From Hymenobacter crusticola (GTDB lineage: Bacteria > Bacteroidota > Bacteroidia > Cytophagales > Hymenobacteraceae), in NCBI RefSeq assembly GCF_002154225.1, contig NZ_MTSE01000021.1:50780-87650 (forward strand): DNA of 36,871 nt, given 5' to 3'. How positions within the stretch are numbered: position 1 is the stretch's first letter; each line of letters starts with the position of its first letter. Made by a program: the position numbers and the translations under genes. Below, piece by piece: positions 24,492 to 32,820 of this stretch. The notes under the pieces are model-generated. The model was not told the origin of the DNA. It ran no database searches and was given only the letters and a program-made list of their open reading frames with translations.

Positions 24492-25504
24492 GAAACTTCG
24501 GCTACTTCCGCGCTGCCTCAGCCGCTGAGGCCGTGCAGGCCGGCGCCACCCCGCAGGTGCACTACCTGGCCGGGGGCACCAACCTGGTCGACCTGCTCAA
24601 ATACCGCGTCGAGCAGCCCGAGGCGCTGGTTGATATCAACCGCCTACCTTATGGCCACATCGAAGAGCTACCTGATGGCGGATTGCGACTAGGCGCGCTC
24701 GTGACCAATGCCGCCACCGCCTACGATGCGCGGGTACAGGCCCGCTACCCCCTGCTTAGTAGCGCCATTTTGGCCGGGGCCAGCGCGCAGCTGCGCAACG
24801 CAGCCACCAACGGTGGCAACCTCAACCAGCGCACCCGCTGCCCTTATTTCTACGACGTAGCCGCGGCCTGCAATAAGCGTGAGCCCGGCAGCGGCTGCGC
24901 CGCCCTAGGCGGCCACAACCGGGACCTGGCCATCCTAGGCACCAGCGAGAGCTGCATTGCCACCTTCCCTTCCGATATGTGCGTGGCGCTGCGGGTGCTC
25001 GACGCCCAAGTACGCCTACTGGGGCCGGCTGGGGAGCGGGTCGTTCCCATTGCCGAGTATCACCGCCTACCCGGCGCCGAGCCCTGGCGCGACAACAACC
25101 TGCTGCCCGGCGAGCTGGTAACCGCCATCGACCTACCCCCTACCGACTTCGGACAGCACTACACCTACCTCAAAATTCGCGACCGGCTCTCCTACGCCTT
25201 TGCGCTGGTCTCGGTGGCCGTGGCCCTGCGCCTCGACGAAGCCGGCCATGTGCTGGACGCTCACCTGGCGCTGGGAGGGGTAGCCCACAAGCCCTGGCGC
25301 GTGTCCGAAGCCGAGGATTTACTCACCGGTCAACTCCCCAGCGCTGAGGTGTTTGGAGCGGCGGCCGATGCGTTGCTGGCCGGAGCTAAGGGGCAGGGCG
25401 AGAACGATTTCAAGCTGGTACTAGCGCGCCGTGCCATCGTGCGAGCCTGCTGGCAGGCCGCCGCTGGCACCCCGCAGTCGCAGTCCGACAAACACATTCG
25501 CTAA
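24488..25504 (+). CDS. paoB: Aldehyde oxidoreductase, FAD-binding subunit
   Basis: The 338-residue FAD subunit of the complex. FAD-binding loops are AGGTNLVDLLK at residues 28-38 and RNAATNGGNL near 103-112. Cys118, Cys128, Cys137 and Cys156 lie in a loop (RCPYFYDVAAACNKREPGSG onward). Such a loop binds an extra 4Fe-4S cluster in PaoB and in 4-hydroxybenzoyl-CoA reductase beta subunits, so the same is likely here. The start is the ATG at 24488-24490, overlapping the previous stop. The long frame upstream is not coding. Confidence 0.9.
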   Translation: MRNFGYFRAASAAEAVQAGATPQVHYLAGGTNLVDLLKYRVEQPEALVDINRLPYGHIEELPDGGLRLGALVTNAATAYDARVQARYPLLSSAILAGASAQLRNAATNGGNLNQRTRCPYFYDVAAACNKREPGSGCAALGGHNRDLAILGTSESCIATFPSDMCVALRVLDAQVRLLGPAGERVVPIAEYHRLPGAEPWRDNNLLPGELVTAIDLPPTDFGQHYTYLKIRDRLSYAFALVSVAVALRLDEAGHVLDAHLALGGVAHKPWRVSEAEDLLTGQLPSAEVFGAAADALLAGAKGQGENDFKLVLARRAIVRACWQAAAGTPQSQSDKHIR

Positions 25505-25515
25505 GTTTTTCCGCT

Positions 25516-27843
25516 ATGGTATCTGACTACTCCTCGCCCGCTAACGCTAAGCTACCCCCACTCCCCGCTCCCGGCAGCCCACGCCGGCTGGAAGGCCACG
25601 ACAAACTCACCGGCCGCGCCCGGTATGCCGGCGACTTTACTGCCGACCTAACGGGCGGCGTGCTCGACGCGGCCGTGGTCGTGACTAGTACGCAGGCCAC
25701 GGGCCGCATCTTAAGCATTGACGCCCGCGCGGCGAGCCAACTGACCGGCGTGCGCCTAGTCCTCACCCACGAAACCGCGCCCCGTCTACATTCGGTTATG
25801 GCCACCAACGGCGCGGAAATCGGGGATTTGCTGCCTTTGCAAGACGACAAGCTACATTACTACGGGCAGGCGGTAGCCGTGGTCGTGGCCGACACGCTGG
25901 CCACTGCCCGCGACGCGGCCGCACTGGTGCAGGTCACGTATTCTGCCCCCGAGCCGGACGCCGCCTTTACCCTAGCGCAGGGCCGCGGCCGGGCCCAGGA
26001 CGTGAAAAAGGTAGGGGCCGGCGACCCCGGCCAGGTGCAGGTAGGCCACCCCGAAAAGGCGTTTGCCGCCGCCCCGCACCAAGTGGACATGACCTTCGAC
26101 ACGGCCGCCCACCACCACAATGCCATGGAGCCGGGCGCCATCGTCGCGGCCTGGGACGCGGATGGGGGCCTGACGGTGCACCTGCCCACCCAGTTCAGCT
26201 ACGGCGACGCCGTGATTTTGGGCGAGGCCTTTGGGTTTGGGCTGAAAGAGCGGCTGCCCAACATTGTGGCGCAGGTGCTGGGCGGTATTGAGTTTCATCA
26301 CAAGGTGCGGGTAGTGTCCACGATGACGGGCGGAGCCTTCGGCAGCAAAAACGCCAACGTGCACCTGCTGCTGGCCCCCATGGCCGCCAAGCTCACCGGC
26401 CGCCCGGTGAAGCTGGTGCTCGACCGCGCCCAAACCTTTACCCTGATGCCCTTCCGGGGCGAGATGCACCAACGCATTCGGCTGGGGGCCGATGCCGAAG
26501 GCCGCCTGCAAGCCGTGCTGCACGACGCGCTGCTGGCCAAGGGCACGGCCGGCCAGTTTGTAGCCCCCATCGGCGAGGGCACCACCAAGGTCTACGCTAC
26601 CCCCAACCTAGGCCTACACGTGCAGGCCGCCGCCCTCGACACCAACGCTCCCGGCTGGATGCGCGGCCCCGGCGCGCCCAACGGCCAGTTTGCCCTGGAA
26701 AGCGCGCTCGATACGCTGGCCCACCAGCTAGACCTCGACCCGCTCGAAATCCGCCTGCGTAACTACGCCGAAACGGAACCGGACACGGGCAAGGAGTGGT
26801 CGAGTAAGGCGCTGCGGGAGTGCTACGCCCAAGGGGCCGCGCGTGTGGGCTGGCACCACCGCAACCCGCAGGTGGGCAGCATGCGCGCCGCAAACGGCCG
26901 GCTCATCGGCTACGGCATGGCCACGGCCATCTACCCTACCTTGCAGCTACCAGCCCGCGCCCGCGTGGAGCTCGGCGCCGATGGCCGAGCCGTGGTGCAG
27001 ACGGCCAACCACGAAATCGGCCAGGGTATGATTACCGCCTTTACTCAGCTGGCCGCTGAAACCCTAGGGCTGCCCCTAGAGCACGTACGCCTAGAATGGG
27101 GCGACACCCGCCTGCCCTACGGCGGCATGACCGTGGGCTCGATGACCACGCTCAGCGGCGGGGCGGCCATTTTGGAAGCAGCCCAACAAGTGCAAAAAGC
27201 GCTGCTCAAGCGCGTAGTGACTGATAAAGCTTCACCGCTGCACGGCCTCGCTCCCGACGAGTTGCGCGTAGAAAACGGTCACATGGTGGGGCCGGGTGGT
27301 GCCAGCGAATCGGTGGCAGCGGCCATGGCCCGCCACCCCGAGGCGCCCATCCGCGAAGAGGCCACCACCGGGCGCACCATGGGCCACAGCAGCTACGGCC
27401 GCGAGGCGTTCGGAGCCGAGTTTGCCGTGGTAAGCGTGGACCCCGACACCATGCACGTGCAGGTGGAGCGTCTGGTAGGTGCCTTCGCCGGCGGGCGCAT
27501 CCTCAACCCCCTGCTGGTACGCAGCCAATTGATGGGCAGCATGGTATGGGGCCTGGGCCAAGCCCTGCTGGAGCAAAGCGAAATGGACGAGCGCACCGGC
27601 CACTGGCTCAACGACAGCCTGGGCGAGGCCTTGGTGCCCACCAACGCCGACGTGGCCGACATCGACGTGATTCTGGTGGAGGAAGACGACAGCCGGGGCC
27701 ATCCATTGGGCGTGAAAGGGCTAGGCGAGCTGGGTATTACGGGGGTAGCGGCCGCCATTGCTAACGCCATTTACCACGCTACCGGCCAGCGCATCACCTC
27801 CCTACCCATCACCCTCGACAAGCTGTTGGCGACGCCCCACTAG
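25516..27843 (+). CDS. paoC: Aldehyde oxidoreductase, molybdenum-binding subunit
   Basis: The 775-residue catalytic subunit that binds the molybdopterin cofactor and oxidises aldehydes to acids. Motifs in order are GHDKLTGRARYAGDF near residue 27, GGAFGSKNANVH near 272, APGWMRGPGAPNGQFALESA near 378-397, GQGMITAFTQLAAETLGLP near 500 and GVKGLGELGITG near 732. The Glu at about 738 is the general base in this family. No twin-arginine signal is seen. It starts 11 nt after the FAD subunit. No XdhC/PaoD cofactor-insertion gene is present in the window, so that factor must be supplied elsewhere. The substrate is inferred from the PaoABC family. Confidence 0.9.
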   Translation: MVSDYSSPANAKLPPLPAPGSPRRLEGHDKLTGRARYAGDFTADLTGGVLDAAVVVTSTQATGRILSIDARAASQLTGVRLVLTHETAPRLHSVMATNGAEIGDLLPLQDDKLHYYGQAVAVVVADTLATARDAAALVQVTYSAPEPDAAFTLAQGRGRAQDVKKVGAGDPGQVQVGHPEKAFAAAPHQVDMTFDTAAHHHNAMEPGAIVAAWDADGGLTVHLPTQFSYGDAVILGEAFGFGLKERLPNIVAQVLGGIEFHHKVRVVSTMTGGAFGSKNANVHLLLAPMAAKLTGRPVKLVLDRAQTFTLMPFRGEMHQRIRLGADAEGRLQAVLHDALLAKGTAGQFVAPIGEGTTKVYATPNLGLHVQAAALDTNAPGWMRGPGAPNGQFALESALDTLAHQLDLDPLEIRLRNYAETEPDTGKEWSSKALRECYAQGAARVGWHHRNPQVGSMRAANGRLIGYGMATAIYPTLQLPARARVELGADGRAVVQTANHEIGQGMITAFTQLAAETLGLPLEHVRLEWGDTRLPYGGMTVGSMTTLSGGAAILEAAQQVQKALLKRVVTDKASPLHGLAPDELRVENGHMVGPGGASESVAAAMARHPEAPIREEATTGRTMGHSSYGREAFGAEFAVVSVDPDTMHVQVERLVGAFAGGRILNPLLVRSQLMGSMVWGLGQALLEQSEMDERTGHWLNDSLGEALVPTNADVADIDVILVEEDDSRGHPLGVKGLGELGITGVAAAIANAIYHATGQRITSLPITLDKLLATPH

Positions 27844-27863
27844 TGTTTGCCAGCAACCATTTC

Positions 27864-28562
27864 ATGCGCCGACTCTTCCTTCTCAGCGGCATACTTAGCC
27901 TGGCGCTGCAACCCCGAATTGGCCGGGCGCAACAGCATTCGGACTTGGTGAGCTGGAACTGGGTGAGCGCAAAATGGCAGCCCGATAGCAGCCGCTGGGC
28001 GCTGGAAGCGTCGCCCAATTATGTGGCCTATCAGAACCTGACGCGCACGTTCTTGCGGGTGGGCCTGGGCCGGGTCAGCTACACCTTGCCTCGGCAACAG
28101 CTAACTCTCTGCTTGGCGTACGTGGCAGGAGCAGCTGACCAACTGGGCACCGCACAATTAGCCCAATTTCAAGTGGGGCAACTGCTGGCCCGCCGAGTGC
28201 TGCACCCGCGCTGGCAGCTCACGCTGGACCGCCTCTGGTTCACACCCATGCGATATGAGGGCCGGGAGCGGCAACCTACTTACCGGGTTCGCACCTTGGT
28301 AGGCGTGGTGCCCCAACTCACCCCGCACCTAAGCCTAGTGCTTAATACCGAGCCATTTCTCTACCGCACCGATACCTGGTTGCAAGAAGTGCGCTCCCAG
28401 GTCGGCTTGCAGTTTCAGCTCACGACTGGCATTACGGCGCAAGCGCTGTACTGGAACTGGTGGGCTGGCTACGAGCCGCGGCGCGTGCGCTGGCAGCATA
28501 CGGCGCTGCTCACCGCTACCATTTTGCTTCCTAAAAGCCGCTCGCCTAGGGAGGCCCGCTAG
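27864..28562 (+). CDS. DUF2490 family protein, exported
   Basis: A 232-residue product with a signal peptide (MRRLFLLSGILSLALQP, then RAQQ). It is rich in alternating aromatic and polar strands (WNWVSAKWQPDSSRWALEAS, VEVRSQVGLQFQL-like repeats) and ends on WQHTALLTATILL. The layout fits a small outer-membrane beta-barrel of the DUF2490 family, of unknown function. I use the ATG at 27864. A GTG at 27843 overlaps the previous stop and gives a worse signal peptide. It sits 20 nt after the oxidoreductase operon and may be its last gene. Confidence 0.78.
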   Translation: MRRLFLLSGILSLALQPRIGRAQQHSDLVSWNWVSAKWQPDSSRWALEASPNYVAYQNLTRTFLRVGLGRVSYTLPRQQLTLCLAYVAGAADQLGTAQLAQFQVGQLLARRVLHPRWQLTLDRLWFTPMRYEGRERQPTYRVRTLVGVVPQLTPHLSLVLNTEPFLYRTDTWLQEVRSQVGLQFQLTTGITAQALYWNWWAGYEPRRVRWQHTALLTATILLPKSRSPREAR

Positions 28563-28699
28563 CCAGCTTTTGCCTTACCTCCTACTGCCATTGAAGTGGT
28601 TAACTCATTGGCTCAGTAGCCGCGGGCTTCTCTTAAAAGCGCTCCAGTAACGAATAGCACCATCTCAGGAAGTTCTGTACCCACCTACTACGAAAGCCT

Positions 28700-29293
28700 A
28701 TGCAGTCGCCCAGTTCTACCACCTCCTCGCCTCAGGCCATCACCCATGTGAAGTGGCAGGTTAAACCAGGAGCCGAGGCGGCGCTAGAAGAAGTGGCGCA
28801 GGCCACCCTGCAAGCCGCCAGCACCTTCCCAGGTTATACGGGCGGCAACCTGCTGCAGCCGGCGCCGGGCGCCGCGAGTGACGAGTGGCAATTGCTGGTG
28901 CAGTTCGCTACGCCAGCCCAATTGCGGGCCTGGCAAACTTCGGCCCTCTGCCGCTCCTGGAAAGCCCAAAGCGACGCGCTGACGGAGGGAGCCGCCCGGG
29001 TGGAGCGCATTAACGGTCTCGAAGGCTGGTTTACTCATTCCGGCAGCGAGGCCTGGGCTCCGCCCAAGTGGAAAATTGCGCTGGTTACGATGCTAGGCAT
29101 TTATCCAACGATTATGCTGGTGCCGAAGCTGCTCGAACCGCTGGTGGGTTCCTGGGTACCGTGGCTGCACAGCCTGGCGGTGACGAGCGTGGTGATGGTG
29201 CTAATGACGTGGCTGGTCATGCCCGTTTTGACGCACTTGTTCAACCGCTGGCTTCACGCCCCGCAAGCAGCCCCGGCGACACCAAACAAGTAA
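28700..29293 (+). CDS. Membrane-anchored antibiotic biosynthesis monooxygenase-like protein
   Basis: A 197-residue product with an N-terminal ABM domain (residues about 13-105, with HVKWQVKPGAEAALEEV, STFPGYTGGNLLQP and EWQLLVQFATPAQL). Two membrane segments follow at about 126-147 and 156-177. This domain order matches the COG3224-type ABM proteins. The enzyme activity is not known. It stands alone between a DUF2490 gene and an AraC gene, with about 137 nt upstream free of genes. Confidence 0.8.
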   Translation: MQSPSSTTSSPQAITHVKWQVKPGAEAALEEVAQATLQAASTFPGYTGGNLLQPAPGAASDEWQLLVQFATPAQLRAWQTSALCRSWKAQSDALTEGAARVERINGLEGWFTHSGSEAWAPPKWKIALVTMLGIYPTIMLVPKLLEPLVGSWVPWLHSLAVTSVVMVLMTWLVMPVLTHLFNRWLHAPQAAPATPNK

Positions 29294-29390
29294 GGTATTT
29301 TTAGCCGCGCGGCTGCCTTGCCGGAACTCAGACGCAAACTGTAGCTTGCACCACGACCATTTTTGGTGATGCACAAGTAAAATCCATCTC

Positions 29391-30302
29391 ATGACCATTC
29401 AGCAGCAGAAGTTAGCCGATTACTACGCCCACCATCCCTTGGCGCCGCCCACCTCCAACTGGCCGAGCGGCGGGCACTTTCGGGCGTGGCGGCTGGAGGA
29501 TTTTCTCGCCGACTTTGAGCTCATGGGCGTCTATAGCCGCAAGGATTTCTTTAAAGTCACGCTCAGCAGCGGGCCTTCCACCTACCACTACGCCCACCAG
29601 CGCCTGGAGCTAGCGCCTGCCGAGTCCGCGTTGGTGTTCACCAACACGCAAATACCTTACGCCTGGGAACTACCTGAGGGAAACTCCTGCCAAGGGTACT
29701 GCTGCGTGTTTACGGAAGCATTTGTGCCAACGCTCACGAGCGTGCGGCCCGCCGACTGGGCCGTTTTCGCGCCCGAGCAGCCCGGCTTTTTCCGCCTCAG
29801 CCCGGCGCAGCACGCCGGGTTTGCTGGCTTATTCGAGCAAATGCTGGCCGAACAGGATTCCGACTACCCCGCCAAGGACGAGTTGCTTTACCACTACCTG
29901 ATGACGTGCATCCACCGGGCGCTGAAACTGGCCCCCGTGGAGCAGGCGCCCGCAATCAGCGGCCCGGAGCGCCTGGTCGCGGCGTTTCACGCGCTGCTGG
30001 CCCGTCAATACCCCATCGTCACCCCGGCCCGACGCCTGGCCTTGCGCACCCCGTCCGATTTTGCCGACCAACTGGCCGTGCACGTCAACTACCTCAATCG
30101 GGTGCTGAAGGCCGCCACGGGCAAATCCACCTCTCAGCTGCTGGCCGAGCGCCTCGTGCAGGAGGCCCGCACCTTGCTGCTGCATACCAACTGGCCCATC
30201 AGCCGCATCAGCTACTGCGTGGGCTTCGACGAGCCCACGCACTTCACCCAGCTTTTCCGCAAAGTGGCCGGCTGCACGCCCTCCTCGCTGCGGCAGGTTT
30301 GA
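29391..30302 (+). CDS. AraC family transcriptional regulator
   Basis: A 303-residue regulator, paralogous to those at 16911 and 35658. The sensing domain has KDFFKVTLSSG and YHYAHQRLELAPAESALVFT, then IPYAWELPEG. The HTH domain has DQLAVHVNYLNRVLKAATGK near 225-244 and WPISRISYCVGFDEPTHFTQ near 268-287. It is followed by an SDR gene 111 nt downstream on the same strand. Two copies of a 14-nt direct repeat begin at its stop codon, a likely binding site through which it controls that SDR. Confidence 0.9.
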   Translation: MTIQQQKLADYYAHHPLAPPTSNWPSGGHFRAWRLEDFLADFELMGVYSRKDFFKVTLSSGPSTYHYAHQRLELAPAESALVFTNTQIPYAWELPEGNSCQGYCCVFTEAFVPTLTSVRPADWAVFAPEQPGFFRLSPAQHAGFAGLFEQMLAEQDSDYPAKDELLYHYLMTCIHRALKLAPVEQAPAISGPERLVAAFHALLARQYPIVTPARRLALRTPSDFADQLAVHVNYLNRVLKAATGKSTSQLLAERLVQEARTLLLHTNWPISRISYCVGFDEPTHFTQLFRKVAGCTPSSLRQV

Positions 30303-30330
30303 TTGGCGTCGGCATTGGTTTGATTGGCGT
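30296..30330 (+). promoter_or_regulatory. AraC-type direct-repeat operator upstream of the SDR gene
   Basis: GGTTTGATTGGCGT occurs at 30296-30309 and 30317-30330, a 21-bp period or two helical turns. The first copy includes the AraC stop codon. The second ends 83 nt before the SDR start, a normal position for AraC activation. TTGGTTTGAT also occurs at 36681-36690, between the paralogous AraC gene and its divergent neighbour. Confidence 0.55.
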
Positions 30331-30413
30331 TATCCGGCCCGCACGGGTCCGCAGCAATTTTGTGGAGCAAACGGGAAGGCATCTTTTCCCGAGTCACTTA
30401 ACCTCTAAATTGT

Positions 30414-31241
30414 ATGAAAACCTGGTTCATTACCGGCACTTCAGCTGGCTTCGGCCGCCTGCTGACCGAAAAAATTCTGGCGCGGGGCGAGCGGGTGGCC
30501 GCCACGCTGCGCAAGCCCGACGCCCTCGACGACCTAAAAGCACAATACGGCGAGCAGCTCTGGGTCGCGGCGCTGGACGTAACCGATACCGCGGCCGTAC
30601 GCCGGGTAGTTGACCAAGCTTTTGCCGACCTAGGCCGCATCGATGTGGTGGTCAACAACGCTGCCTACGCCCTGTTTGGCGCGGGCGAAGAAGCTGACAA
30701 CGAGCAAATTCGCCAGCAAATCGACACCAACCTAACCGGCTCCATTCAGGTTATTCGGGCCGTGCTGCCTCATTTGCGGGCCCAGGGCGGCGGGCGCATC
30801 CTCCAGCTCTCGTCCGAAGGCGGGCAGATTGCCTACCCCAACTTCGGATACTACCACGCTACCAAATGGGGTATCGAGGGCTTCGTAGAGGCCGTGGCGC
30901 AGGAAGTCGCGCCCTTCGGCATCGAGTTTACGCTGGTCGAACCTGGCCCGGCCCGCACGAACTTCGGGGGTGGGCTGGTCCACGCTACGCCCCTACCCGC
31001 CTACGACGCCACCCCCGCCGGCGACGTCCGGCGCGGCTTGCAAGACGGCAGCTTTGCCGTCACCGGCGACCCCGCCAAAATGGTGGACGCCATGCTAGCT
31101 TCCGCCGACCAACACCCGGCCCCGCGGCGGCTTACCCTCGGGCGCGGGGCTTACGATAAGATTCGGGCGGCCCTGGTGCAGCGCTTGGCGGAGCTAGAGG
31201 CGCAGCAAGCCGTGGCCTTTTCTACGGAGGCTGACGACTGA
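30414..31241 (+). CDS. SDR family oxidoreductase
   Basis: A 275-residue SDR. It has TGTSAGFG at residues 7-14, NNAAYALFG at 81-89 (Ala in place of the usual Gly in NNAG), QLSSEGGQ with the catalytic Ser near 133, and Tyr147/Lys151 in YYHATKWGIEG. TLRKP after the second strand favours NADP. Relatives sit beside AraC genes in many genomes. The upstream AraC gene and the direct repeat at 30296-30330 suggest AraC-dependent induction. The substrate is unknown. Confidence 0.9.
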   Translation: MKTWFITGTSAGFGRLLTEKILARGERVAATLRKPDALDDLKAQYGEQLWVAALDVTDTAAVRRVVDQAFADLGRIDVVVNNAAYALFGAGEEADNEQIRQQIDTNLTGSIQVIRAVLPHLRAQGGGRILQLSSEGGQIAYPNFGYYHATKWGIEGFVEAVAQEVAPFGIEFTLVEPGPARTNFGGGLVHATPLPAYDATPAGDVRRGLQDGSFAVTGDPAKMVDAMLASADQHPAPRRLTLGRGAYDKIRAALVQRLAELEAQQAVAFSTEADD

Positions 31242-31711
31242 CCATTTTCTTGTGGGCGGAAGCCAACGAGCGGTTGCAGGAGGTAATAGCAGCTTGGCCA
31301 GCCTCGGAAATACTTGCGGGTCAGAAGCAGTTTCTTGTGTTTCGTCCGTGTGGTGTAGACCCAACCGTCAGGCCCTAATACCGTCTTCTCTATTATTAGT
31401 AACGAACGGGTAGTATGGTACTCATCGGTTGATTAAAAGCAGGCGGCTCATGACTACTGGGTGTCGTGTGCTGTACACTCTTCTCATGAGCACGAGAAAC
31501 TGTAGTGTACAATGTTCGATGAACAAGTTTTCTGAACCATTTCCGAGCCTTTTTTATCGCTCCCACCTGCCCCCTTTTCTCAAGCGACCAGTTGTTCATT
31601 CAAACGAGGGAGCAACCTTGGGCTGATATCCCATCATACCATTGTTCCAACGCCCCTCTGACATCAGCAAACGACCCCACTAGTTGGGATGAGGAACGTA
31701 AGAACGTAGAC
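31242..31711. other. Intergenic region after the SDR gene
   Basis: No convincing gene in 470 bases. A 46-codon frame without start codon (31241-31378) reads somewhat protein-like but I do not recognise it. A hairpin-forming inverted repeat TGTACACT 31472-31479 / AGTGTACA 31504-31511 has a partly self-complementary loop (TTCTC/GAGAA). It could be a terminator for either flanking gene or an operator. Confidence 0.4.
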
Positions 31712-32500
31712 TTACTGGGCCGCGGGATACCAGTTGCGCAGCCGAACGTCAATGTTCTTATTGGCCGCATTCACCGCTTTTTTGAAGCCGTCCACGTCGC
31801 TCAAACCGTTCTGGCCTCGGTAATGATAGGGGTACACGATGCCTGGCTTAAAGGCTAGCACACCCTGCGCGGCTTGCTGCACGTCCATGGTGTAGGGCAG
31901 GTTCATGCACACAAAGGCCACATCGATGTTTTTCAGCGCGCGCATTTCGGCAATATCTTCGGTGTCGCCGGACAGGTACACGTTTTTGCCGCCTAGCTTT
32001 AGCACGTAGCCGTTCCCCCGGCCCTTGGGGTGTCGCGCGTCGGCGGCTACGGGCAAGTTGTACATCGGAATGGCTGACACGCTTAGGCCCAATGTGTCGA
32101 GCCGCTGGCTGTTACCAAGGATACGTACTCGCGTTTTATACTCGGCCGGCAGTTGCTCGGCCACTGCTTTTGGCACCACTAGCAGCGCTTTGCCCACAGA
32201 AAGGCCAGCCAGTGTTTTGGGGTCCAGGTGGTCGCCGTGGATATCGGTGATGAGGACAACGTCGGGCGCGGCCAGCCCGGCGTAGGCCGCGGCTCCGCCG
32301 TAGGGGTCTACATAAATGGTTTTCCCGTTCCAGGTAAATACCACGCTGCCGTGCGTGATGGGCTGTATCGTAAGCGGCCCTTTGCTAGTAGCAAGCTGGT
32401 CAGCGGCTACGCGCGAGGTAGCGGCGAGGGAGGTAGTTTGCGCCGGCGCTTGAATAGCCAAAGCAGCCAACGCGGCCGTGAGTACGAGGATAGATTTCAT
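31712..32500 (-). CDS. MBL-fold metallo-hydrolase, UlaG-like, exported
   Basis: A 262-residue metallo-beta-lactamase-fold protein with a signal peptide (MKSILVLTAALAALAIQAPA, cleaved near AQT). Metal ligands are visible in ITDIHGDHLD (His88, Asp90, His91), the GDTED loop near 176 and YPYHYRG near 232. The fold class resembles the UlaG-type lactonase group, but many exported relatives have no known substrate. The start is ATG 32500. It stands alone, flanked by intergenic DNA and a broken GH28 gene. Confidence 0.87.
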   Translation of the reverse strand: MKSILVLTAALAALAIQAPAQTTSLAATSRVAADQLATSKGPLTIQPITHGSVVFTWNGKTIYVDPYGGAAAYAGLAAPDVVLITDIHGDHLDPKTLAGLSVGKALLVVPKAVAEQLPAEYKTRVRILGNSQRLDTLGLSVSAIPMYNLPVAADARHPKGRGNGYVLKLGGKNVYLSGDTEDIAEMRALKNIDVAFVCMNLPYTMDVQQAAQGVLAFKPGIVYPYHYRGQNGLSDVDGFKKAVNAANKNIDVRLRNWYPAAQ

Positions 32501-32820
32501 GGGTGTTCCTATCTAATGAGTAAGAGGAGTCGCCAGACTGTTCTAGTAGCCTAGCTTGGAAAGAGTCGACTGGGAAGCCATAACCGGGTGCCGCTGCACA
32601 AGTTCAGGTTAGCGATTGGCCAAGCTCGTAACCGCATCCATGCAGCTTGTATTACGTGTTGGGAATCAGTCGGGAGCCATGTAGAGATCAGAAGATTTTG
32701 GGCCAGCTCGTTGCCCTTTTACCGGCTTGTAACTTTATTCAACGCTTTGCTTCATCGTCATGTCCGAGCACGAATTGACCTTTCGCCTAACGAAAATGGT
32801 GATTTCATCAAACTTATACA
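32501..32820. other. Intergenic region, no gene seen
   Basis: 320 bases upstream of the metallo-hydrolase and beyond the truncated 3' end of the GH28 pseudogene. The only long frame on the plus strand (32588-32890) runs into the GH28 sequence and matches nothing I know. The metallo-hydrolase promoter should lie near 32501-32560. Confidence 0.35.

Noticed and set aside
25972..26523. Minus-strand frames opposite paoC
   Set aside because: Shadows of the molybdenum subunit, which has complete motifs on the plus strand.
31396..31626. Opposed 65-67-codon frames in the gap before the metallo-hydrolase
   Set aside because: No family match, mutual overlap, and they cover an inverted repeat.
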